Of a DNA stretch of 5,743 bases, positions 1-4,360 are shown piece after piece. The stretch spans positions 1 to 5,743 of the forward strand of contig CAMAYW010000178.1 of assembly GCA_945862475.1 (NCBI GenBank), written 5' to 3'. Numbering within the stretch: the first letter of the stretch is position 1; every line of letters begins with the position of its first letter. The notes below the pieces were generated by a model, which was not told where the DNA came from, did no database searches, and saw nothing but the letters and a program-made list of their open reading frames with translations. The position numbers were made by a program, and so were the translations under genes. Source of the DNA: Bacteriovorax stolpii (GTDB taxonomy: Bacteria; Bdellovibrionota; Bacteriovoracia; Bacteriovoracales; Bacteriovoracaceae).

Positions 1-9
1 AAATCTTAA

Positions 10-28
10 ACTCCTTTCAAAAGGGAGT
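10..28 (+). promoter_or_regulatory. Hairpin enclosing the Shine-Dalgarno of the acidic exported protein
   Basis: Bases 10-17 (ACTCCTTT) can pair with 21-28 (AAGGGAGT) over a three-base loop, giving eight pairs, one of them G-U. The right arm holds GGGAG, the ribosome binding site for the ATG at 32, so folding would hide it. There is no T-run behind the stem, which argues against a terminator for an upstream gene. A regulatory role is inferred; pairing of an SD with a nearby anti-SD-like sequence can also arise by chance. Confidence 0.4.
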
Positions 29-31
29 GTT

Positions 32-289
32 ATGAAGCTCATTCTCATTATTGTTTTATTTTCTCCTCTAACCTTTTCTCGATCCTACATTGATGAGACC
101 CAAGACTCATTCGATGAAATCTGGGATCAATCCACTTTTGAAGACCCAGACATGAACGAAAGGCAGAAGGAAGAATTTTATGAGGATGATCCTTTCTTAG
201 AGTTAGGTGGCTCAGAAAACATCAATTTTGCCGAAGATCATTATCATGAAGAAAATATTGAAATGATTAATGAGTTAAATGATCCGTAA
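32..289 (+). CDS. Small acidic exported protein of unknown function
   Basis: I do not recognise this 85-residue protein. It starts with Lys2, a hydrophobic stretch (residues 3-11) and a probable signal peptidase site near residues 16-18 (TFS-RS), so it is likely exported. The mature part of about 69 residues has about 24 Asp/Glu, against three Lys/Arg, and looks disordered; acidic clusters lie at 21-32, 37-40, 47-53 and 68-77. No cysteine is present and no perfect EF-hand loop is visible. The start is supported by GGGAG a few bases upstream, inside a hairpin. Its last 23 bases overlap the end of the BON gene on the other strand. Metal binding or binding of a basic partner is possible but is only inferred from charge. 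Confidence 0.72.
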   Translation: MKLILIIVLFSPLTFSRSYIDETQDSFDEIWDQSTFEDPDMNERQKEEFYEDDPFLELGGSENINFAEDHYHEENIEMINELNDP

Positions 290-626
290 TAATTAAATCA
301 TTAAAAATTTCAATGACCCCCGGAACGAATTGAATAACTTCCTCAGCGTAGTTTTTTTCATTTTGAGATTTTACATTCCCCTTTAGGCCGACTACGCCAT
401 CTTCGACAAACACTTCAATTCTTGAAGCATCTAGTAACGTACTTCGGTAAAGAGACTCAAGGACCATTTGTTTAACCCTTTCATCCGGAAATATTATTTG
501 CTTCTTAATTCTAGGTTCATGCTCTTCAGGTGGATGACGAAAAAGAATTTTTTTACCAATTTTCTCCAGGTCATATGAGGTATAGTGCCTTTCAGATAGT
601 CTAATATTCTCTTCTTTATGTTTCAT
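267..626 (-). CDS. BON-domain protein, single domain, cytoplasmic
   Basis: This 119-residue protein has a charged N-terminal extension (1-47) and one BON domain at about 48-114. The domain shows the usual order: helix (VKQMVLESLY), strand (IEVFVEDGVVGLKGNV, with the characteristic glycine after the strand), a second helix (EKNYAEEVIQFV), then PGV and a final strand ending LII. BON domains are known from OsmY and Kbp/YgaU and are thought to bind phospholipids or other ligands. There is no signal peptide, so unlike OsmY it should be cytoplasmic. The start is set by AGGAGG four bases before the ATG. It is divergent from the GH26 gene and apart from the three-gene BON cluster further right. Its stop lies 23 bases inside the acidic-protein gene. 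Confidence 0.85.
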   Translation of the reverse strand: MKHKEENIRLSERHYTSYDLEKIGKKILFRHPPEEHEPRIKKQIIFPDERVKQMVLESLYRSTLLDASRIEVFVEDGVVGLKGNVKSQNEKNYAEEVIQFVPGVIEIFNDLIITDHLTH

Positions 627-675
627 AAGGCCTCCTACTGGTCAAAACAGCAAATCTGAAACCAAAAACAGCCTC

Positions 676-698
676 AACTGGCAAAACTTTTGACAGTT
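676..698. promoter_or_regulatory. Operator-like 23-bp palindrome in the divergent intergenic region
   Basis: The arms AACTGgCAAAA (676-686) and TTTTGaCAGTT (688-698) flank a central C at 687 and are complementary at ten of eleven positions. The right arm contains the TTGACA -35 element of the GH26 promoter, so a bound dimeric regulator would block RNA polymerase. A related half-site, ACTGGtCAAAAC, starts 40 bases upstream at 637, next to the ribosome binding site of the divergent BON gene. The symmetry is seen directly; regulator binding is inferred, and the regulator family is not recognised. Confidence 0.5.
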
Positions 699-717
699 TG
701 AAGTTAACATTTATAGG
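690..717 (+). promoter_or_regulatory. Probable sigma-70-type promoter of the GH26 gene
   Basis: A perfect TTGACA (690-695) is followed after 16 bases by TATAGG (712-717), four of six matches to the -10 consensus. A transcript would start near 724 and leave about 30 bases before the ATG at 757. No clear Shine-Dalgarno lies in that leader. The palindrome at 676-698 covers the -35 element. A minus-strand promoter for the BON gene may overlap (TATATT is the complement of 719-724, with a poor -35), but I do not call it. Confidence 0.5.
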
Positions 718-756
718 GAATATAGACCCAAGTCCGAAATTTGCTAAAATCTCGCC

Positions 757-1869
757 ATGACAATTGTTTTACTCTTTTTCATGGTTATCTCATCCTTACT
801 CGCCCAGGTTGATCGAAACGCTTCTTCTGAAGTTAGGGAGCTCTATAAGAGACTAAACGATGTAAGCCTTTCTATAAATACCAATCAAAAAATTCTTCTT
901 GGTCAGCAAAATGCTTTTATGGAAGGAAGAGGCTGGCGGTATGGAAACCAAGAGATAGGGCTGGACCTCAAATCTGATATGAATGAGGTCGCTGGGCTAC
1001 ATCCTAACGTTTACGGCATCGATTTTAGTGAAATAGGTCAATGGAACAAAGAACTCATCAAATCCCAGATCCAAATGGTGCATAAGAAGGGCGGTGTTAT
1101 TACTCTTTCTTGGCATATGAGGGCATTAATTGACGACGGTAAGGGAGATCAATCCTCAAAAGATAAATCTACAAAAATTGTCCATAGGATATTAAAAGGT
1201 GGCGATCACCATCACATCTTATTAAAAGAATTAGACCGACTCATAGAATTTTTAAAAGAAATTCAAAACATTCCAGTTATTTTTCGCCCATGGCATGAGC
1301 ACAATTACTCCTGGTTTTGGTGGGGTAAAAACCATTGCAATAAACAAGATTTTATACAACTTTGGCAAACGACCAGTGATTACCTAAAGAATCAAGGTGT
1401 GCATAATCTTCTTTATGCATACTCACCGACTCAAATTGAAAGTAACTATCTAGACCGTTACCCGGGTGATAACTTCGTGGATATCCTTGGAGTTGATCAC
1501 TATTTCTATAACAAAATCTATGATCTCGCCCTCATAGGAATGAATCCACTAAAAAAATATAAAGAAGGGATTGTTTGGCTTTGTGAGGAATCTGTTAGAC
1601 GTAATAAAATACCAGCGATAACGGAATTTGGACAAGAGTCATCCCATTACAATCGATTTTGGACAGATTATTTCGGAAAACCACTCATGAAGGAGAGCAT
1701 GGAAAAATTAACGGCGACAAGAGAAGCCCCAAAAAAAGGACCTGCCTATATTATGCTATGGAGAAATGATCAAAGTGACCCTAAACACTACTATGGCCCA
1801 GTACCCGACCATAAAAACAACGATAATTTCAAAGAACTATTAGATACTGGGATCTTTCAAGGTCTTTAA
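757..1869 (+). CDS. Secreted glycoside hydrolase family 26 (beta-mannanase-like)
   Basis: The 370-residue protein has a hydrophobic N-terminus with a likely cleavage after LLA (residue 16), then one GH26 catalytic barrel filling the rest. Diagnostic motifs appear in order: GQQNAF near 49-54, SWH at 118-120, RPWHEHNYSWFWWG at 177-190 with acid/base Glu181, GVDHYF at 245-250, and ITEFGQE at 288-294 with nucleophile Glu290, then LWRND at 334-338. The spacing of about 109 residues between the two glutamates suits GH26, a retaining clan-A family that mostly cleaves beta-1,4-mannan; some members act on other beta-glucans or xylans. The signal peptide lacks a basic residue near its start, which is atypical, but an in-frame stop at 745 leaves 757 as the first usable ATG. 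No strong ribosome binding site is seen. No carbohydrate-binding module is present. The true substrate cannot be read from the sequence. Confidence 0.9.
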   Translation: MTIVLLFFMVISSLLAQVDRNASSEVRELYKRLNDVSLSINTNQKILLGQQNAFMEGRGWRYGNQEIGLDLKSDMNEVAGLHPNVYGIDFSEIGQWNKELIKSQIQMVHKKGGVITLSWHMRALIDDGKGDQSSKDKSTKIVHRILKGGDHHHILLKELDRLIEFLKEIQNIPVIFRPWHEHNYSWFWWGKNHCNKQDFIQLWQTTSDYLKNQGVHNLLYAYSPTQIESNYLDRYPGDNFVDILGVDHYFYNKIYDLALIGMNPLKKYKEGIVWLCEESVRRNKIPAITEFGQESSHYNRFWTDYFGKPLMKESMEKLTATREAPKKGPAYIMLWRNDQSDPKHYYGPVPDHKNNDNFKELLDTGIFQGL

Positions 1870-2319
1870 TTATTTAAATGTTAAAAGATTTTTGACCTCC
1901 AACACCCCAGATATATTTTCTACGGAAGAGTGAACCAGTTTCTTCATTTCTAGATTTGAAACAAACCCTTTTAAATATACGATCCCTTTTAATACCTCAA
2001 CGCTAATCTCAGTAGGATCAATGGAGGAATTTAGTCTAAGAGTTTCAGACACGTCTTCAAGTAGAGCATGATCATCTCTTAAATATCCTCTGGGACCTTT
2101 TTCGAAATGACTTCCATCATGATCCATGAGGCCTCCCCCATGTTTTCGAAATCCAGCTGAAATATGATGAACAGATTCTTTGCCTGATGCCTCGCTCATA
2201 TCTTCATCTTCATTTTTTTTTGAAAATCTTGACGCCGTCTCTCCAAACTCGAATCTCGAATGCCTCAATTTATCTAACTTAATACCGAATCTTCCACCGT
2301 CCACAATTTTCCGTCTCAT
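1870..2319 (-). CDS. BON-domain protein with GPRGYLRDD motif
   Basis: This is the last gene of the three-gene BON cluster, 149 residues. Residues 1-73 are polar, rich in charge, His and Gly, and probably disordered. Residues 75-83 (GPRGYLRDD) match the GPKGYxRSD segment often found just ahead of BON domains in proteobacterial proteins. The BON domain spans about 84-148: helix, strand ISVEVLKGIVYLKGFV, second helix, SGVLEVKNLL. There is no signal peptide or membrane segment, so it is predicted cytoplasmic. AAGGAG five bases before the ATG supports the start, 20 bases after the previous gene. Its stop codon (1870-1872) directly abuts the stop of the convergent GH26 gene with no base between. 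The ligand is unknown. Confidence 0.85.
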   Translation of the reverse strand: MRRKIVDGGRFGIKLDKLRHSRFEFGETASRFSKKNEDEDMSEASGKESVHHISAGFRKHGGGLMDHDGSHFEKGPRGYLRDDHALLEDVSETLRLNSSIDPTEISVEVLKGIVYLKGFVSNLEMKKLVHSSVENISGVLEVKNLLTFK

Positions 2320-2339
2320 ACAAACTCCTTAAAAGTTCA

Positions 2340-2630
2340 TCAGAGGCCAAGGTCTTTAAATACACTCCTCTGATGTCCATTGGTCGGTTGAGGTCTAAAA
2401 ATAAATAATTCATCTATTAATTCCGAAATACCAAATGTTCTCTTGATGCCACTAACAATCTTTTTCTTTAATCTTTTTGAACTCACTCTCCCAGATAAAT
2501 AAACTTTACCTTCATTGATCAAGAGACTGGCATCTTTTAAATCAGTACTGGGAAACTGATTGAGGTACTGTAATATTTTTTCTGATAGATTCTGGTCATC
2601 AAGAGAAGAGGAATGCTTCATAGTTAGCAT
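2340..2630 (-). CDS. Short BON-domain protein, middle gene of cluster
   Basis: This 96-residue protein is little more than one BON domain at about 14-78: helix LSEKILQYLNQF, strand ASLLINEGKVYLSGRV, basic second helix (RLKKKIVSGIKRTF), then GISELIDELFIF. A polar tail follows. It lacks both a signal peptide and the GPxGY motif of its two neighbours. The ATG at 2630 lies three bases after the upstream gene's TAG, with only a weak GAGATAG ahead of it, so translation is probably coupled to the upstream gene. A second ATG three codons later (2621) is possible but has no better ribosome binding site. The basic second helix is more positive than in the other three copies, which hints at a different ligand; that is inference. 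Confidence 0.82.
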   Translation of the reverse strand: MLTMKHSSSLDDQNLSEKILQYLNQFPSTDLKDASLLINEGKVYLSGRVSSKRLKKKIVSGIKRTFGISELIDELFIFRPQPTNGHQRSVFKDLGL

Positions 2631-2633
2631 GGT

Positions 2634-3041
2634 CTATCTCATTATTTTTAATTGGTTTTGAATATCTTCAATGCCAAAGATATCCTCTATCAACAATTCT
2701 GCTCTTTTTTTGTCTTTTCTTGAATCTACGAAACCACGAAGATAAATGACATTATTAAAAACTTCGATATTTATGTTGGATGAATCAAGGATGGGGTCCT
2801 GATTTAACAAAAGCCTCGCCTCATCTTTTAATTTTTGATCAGATCTTCTATAACCTTTTGGGCCAAAACCGTAGTAATTACGCTTAATTTCATATTGGTC
2901 CTTATAACTTGGATCAAAATCTGATGAATAAGAGTTTCTTAGATCTGAACTAGTACCAAGCCGGTCATCTAGCTCATCATAGGAGTCAGATTCTCTAAAA
3001 GTCTGATTTAATTCGGAAAAATCCTTTTTATATTGAGTCAT
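2634..3041 (-). CDS. BON-domain protein with GPKGYRRSD motif, first gene of cluster
   Basis: Using the ATG at 3041 the product is 135 residues. The N-terminal half (1-59) is polar, rich in Asp, Ser and Tyr, and probably disordered. GPKGYRRSD sits at 60-68, and the BON domain at about 67-133: helix LKDEARLLLN, strand INIEVFNNVIYLRGFV, helix KDKKRAELLIEDI, then FGIEDIQNQLKI. The GPKGYxRSD plus BON arrangement is common in stress-associated proteins of Proteobacteria, where the role is not settled. The start was chosen for GGGAGGAG just before it; an upstream TTG at 3080 would add 13 residues but has no such site. No signal peptide. It is probably the promoter-proximal gene of the operon with the two BON genes that follow. 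Confidence 0.86.
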   Translation of the reverse strand: MTQYKKDFSELNQTFRESDSYDELDDRLGTSSDLRNSYSSDFDPSYKDQYEIKRNYYGFGPKGYRRSDQKLKDEARLLLNQDPILDSSNINIEVFNNVIYLRGFVDSRKDKKRAELLIEDIFGIEDIQNQLKIMR

Positions 3042-3051
3042 AGCTCCTCCC
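3042..3051 (-). promoter_or_regulatory. Shine-Dalgarno that fixes the start of the first clustered BON gene
   Basis: Read on the minus strand this is GGGAGGAGCT directly before the ATG at 3041. It is among the strongest ribosome binding sites in the window and rules against the longer reading from the TTG at 3080. Spacing is short (about four bases from GGAGG), as it also is for the BON gene ending at 626. Confidence 0.75.
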
Positions 3052-3243
3052 TCTTTGATCTCCTGAAAAAATAGAAGCAATAAATTTGCCGGAAAAGCGA
3101 TCTAAAAAGGTTTGTAAAAAACGATAGAAAGAGACTCGTTTCGCTTGTAGTGCCAAGAAAAAGTCTCAAAAACAAGGAATTGATCAAAATATATTTAATC
3201 AGACTTTTAATAAATGCTTGAAACTTCATCCACAAAAATAAAG
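3052..3243. other. AT-rich upstream region of the BON cluster, no gene supported
   Basis: This stretch must carry the promoter of the minus-strand BON cluster. On that strand TTCAAG with AT-rich sequence about 17-18 bases later (ATTAAATATATT) is the best candidate around 3225-3190, but the match is poor and I do not call it. A 65-codon minus-strand reading frame here starts at TTG, lacks a ribosome binding site and has low-complexity Phe/Leu content, so I do not accept it as a gene. Confidence 0.4.
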
Positions 3244-3273
3244 TTCAACTCAAACAGTAATTCCGAATAGAAT
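3244..3273 (+). promoter_or_regulatory. Possible promoter for the micro-ORF transcript
   Basis: TAGAAT at 3268-3273 matches five of six positions of the -10 consensus. TTCAAC at 3244-3249, 18 bases upstream, is a weak -35. A start near 3280 would give a transcript of about 195 bases ending at the terminator by 3475. The position is suggestive because the inverted repeats and the micro-ORF begin right after it, but the -35 is poor. Confidence 0.3.
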
Positions 3274-3291
3274 CAGTCCATACCAACGAAA

Positions 3292-3370
3292 TATCAACCT
3301 TGGATAAGGAGGAACGTTTATGACAGAGTTATCCATCTTACTGGAGCACCACCACTGGAAAAGGTTGATA
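3292..3370 (+). ncRNA. Candidate structured RNA leader: nested inverted repeats around a start codon
   Basis: Two perfect inverted repeats are nested. The outer arms TATCAACCTT (3292-3301) and AAGGTTGATA (3361-3370) give ten pairs. The inner arms GGATAA (3302-3307) and TTATCC (3329-3334) give six and begin at the very next base, so the two helices could stack coaxially. The inner loop (3308-3328) displays GGAGG and the ATG of the micro-ORF, and bases 3335-3360 form a side bulge or third arm. An intrinsic terminator follows at 3445-3475. The pairing is seen directly; that it folds in the cell and has a regulatory or sRNA role is inferred. I do not recognise it as a known riboswitch class. Confidence 0.45.
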
Positions 3371-3391
3371 CAGAATTTTAGTCCGGGTTAA
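3320..3391 (+). CDS. 23-residue micro-ORF with strong ribosome binding site (leader peptide or small protein)
   Basis: The reading frame ATG to TAA encodes MTELSILLEHHHWKRLIQNF followed by SPG. AAGGAGG (3306-3312) lies seven bases before the ATG, near-ideal and better than the site of either annotated plus-strand gene downstream. The peptide has a short hydrophobic segment, a HHHW cluster (residues 10-13) and a basic WKR, and could form an amphipathic helix. It has no signal peptide or cysteine. The start codon lies in the loop of an inner inverted repeat, and a strong terminator ends 84 bases after the stop. It may be a leader peptide that senses translation, a stand-alone small protein, or a chance frame in a structured RNA. 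The three His codons recall attenuator peptides, but no histidine gene is nearby. Confidence 0.5.
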   Translation: MTELSILLEHHHWKRLIQNFSPG

Positions 3392-3444
3392 TCACTTCCA
3401 TTTTTAAGTTTAACATTATTTATCAAATTTATTTTGATTATATT

Positions 3445-3475
3445 AAGCCGCTTTGATGTAAGCGGCTTTTTTTTT
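3445..3475 (+). terminator. Strong intrinsic terminator after the micro-ORF
   Basis: AAGCCGCTT (3445-3453) pairs perfectly with AAGCGGCTT (3460-3468) over a six-base loop, and an unbroken run of nine T covers 3467-3475. The opposite strand has no T-run, so it works only for plus-strand transcripts. A smaller AT hairpin (ATCAAA 3422-3427 with TTTGAT 3433-3438) precedes it. No conventional plus-strand gene lies upstream between here and 3042, so it most likely ends the micro-ORF/structured-RNA transcript. Confidence 0.9.
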
Positions 3476-3613
3476 GCTTGTGCCTCAGGTTAATGATTCA
3501 TCGACACCAACCTAAAACAAGACTTCTATCTTTTGAGGTTATCTTAAGCTGACAGATAAGCTTTATGGAGTCAAATTTCTCCCCAGAGAATTTGTCATCT
3601 ACCAGGACTTCTG
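3476..3613 (+). promoter_or_regulatory. Leader region of the deamidase-lipoprotein pair with a hairpin
   Basis: Because a terminator ends just before it, this stretch should hold the promoter of the deamidase gene. TTGAGG (3533-3538) and GATAAG (3555-3560) with 16 bases between are a weak candidate. A clear stem-loop lies at 3572-3594: CAAA-TTCTC pairs with GAGAA-TTTG around a CCCA loop with one bulged T, nine pairs in all. AGGA at 3604-3607 is the ribosome binding site for the ATG at 3614. No gene is supported here. Confidence 0.35.
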
Positions 3614-4360
3614 ATGCTTACAATAATACTTATATTAATCACTCATTTTTCTTTTGCGAATGTGAAGATTGAAGACATAGATATCGGAAATCAAAATGAA
3701 CCAGTTTTATTATTTTTAACAAACGGAAAAGTTAAAACAATAGATAAAAGTACTGCCTTTAAAGATAAAGATGTTATTCAATTTTTTAAAAATGGAATAC
3801 AGAAAAAAGCATTCTACTTCAAAGAGGATCACTACTATAAATCAATCTTAGAAAATTATGATCAAGTGGAAAATCTTTTTCATTCCGCAAGAAGAGAATA
3901 CAAAGAAGAGTCCCAGTGCTATCACCGCGCCCATGTGTGGGCTTATGAGTGGAGGAAGATGGGAGTCTATTCAACAAAGACATGGTTGTTTTTCTCAAAA
4001 AAATACATAAGAGAACATAATTTTCAATGGTGGTTTCATGTCGCACCTTCAGTTCACGTTAAGACTCAAGATGGATTAAAGGAAAGAATTTTAGATGTTA
4101 AGTATGGAAAATCCCCACAAAAGCTTAAGGACTGGACGAATATTTTTATTCGCGATGGTTCAGATTGCCCCATTGTAGAAAAGTATACCGATCAAGCAGA
4201 TTTCCCCGAATCAAATTCATGTTACATCATTAAATCAAGTATGTATTACTTCCAGCCCTATGAATTGGAGCTTCACGAGATAAACAACATTACTAAAACA
4301 CTATGGGTAAAAGAAGAAGTTCAGATATCTTATAAAGATGGTTTTGACATTTTATTATGA
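3614..4360 (+). CDS. Secreted protein-glutamine deamidase (protein-glutaminase family)
   Basis: This 248-residue protein has a signal peptide (cleavage probably after SFA, residue 15), a region of about 60 residues that may be a propeptide, then a protein-glutaminase-like core. The key residues are Cys102 in SQCYHRAHVWA, His142 in WWFHVAP and Asp161 in RILDV. Their spacing (40 and 19 residues) is close to what I recall for the Cys-His-Asp triad of the Chryseobacterium enzyme. That family hydrolyses side-chain amides of glutamine in proteins, releasing ammonia and leaving glutamate. Cys185 and Cys203 could form a disulfide; MYYFQP (210-215) is a conserved-looking late motif. The usual proline after the Asp is Val here. 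AGGA six bases upstream supports the start. It overlaps the next gene by ATGA. Homologues are frequent in Bdellovibrio-type predators, so prey or host protein modification is plausible but inferred. Confidence 0.8.
   Translation: MLTIILILITHFSFANVKIEDIDIGNQNEPVLLFLTNGKVKTIDKSTAFKDKDVIQFFKNGIQKKAFYFKEDHYYKSILENYDQVENLFHSARREYKEESQCYHRAHVWAYEWRKMGVYSTKTWLFFSKKYIREHNFQWWFHVAPSVHVKTQDGLKERILDVKYGKSPQKLKDWTNIFIRDGSDCPIVEKYTDQADFPESNSCYIIKSSMYYFQPYELELHEINNITKTLWVKEEVQISYKDGFDILL

Noticed and set aside
1863..1893. Possible terminator for the GH26 gene (TCTTTAA with TTAAAAGA, then five T)
   Set aside because: The stem is almost all A-T, has a bulge and only one G-C pair, so it is too weak to call.
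3042..3080. N-terminal extension of the first clustered BON gene from a TTG at 3080
   Set aside because: The strong GGGAGGAG directly before the ATG at 3041 lies inside the extension, and the extension would translate the ribosome binding site itself.
3038..3235. 65-codon minus-strand reading frame upstream of the BON cluster
   Set aside because: It begins with TTG without a ribosome binding site, overlaps the start region of the BON gene and consists mostly of Phe, Leu and Arg expected from AT-rich non-coding DNA.
3194..3240. Sigma-54-like or other clear promoter for the BON cluster
   Set aside because: A TGGCAC occurs on the minus strand near 3150, but the GG to GC spacing is wrong for sigma-54, and no good sigma-70 pair is seen.
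3392..3490. Open frame continuing in phase after the micro-ORF stop, with a hydrophobic stretch
   Set aside because: It runs through the terminator hairpin and T-run, so its hydrophobic residues come from T-rich codons; no sign of stop-codon readthrough is seen.
3565..3669. 34-codon upstream frame starting at ATG 3565 and overlapping the deamidase start in another frame
   Set aside because: The ribosome binding site is poor and the peptide is unremarkable; AGGA at 3604 clearly serves the ATG at 3614.
3819..4046. 75-codon minus-strand reading frame
   Set aside because: It lies wholly inside the deamidase gene, whose core motifs are clear, and has no recognisable features.
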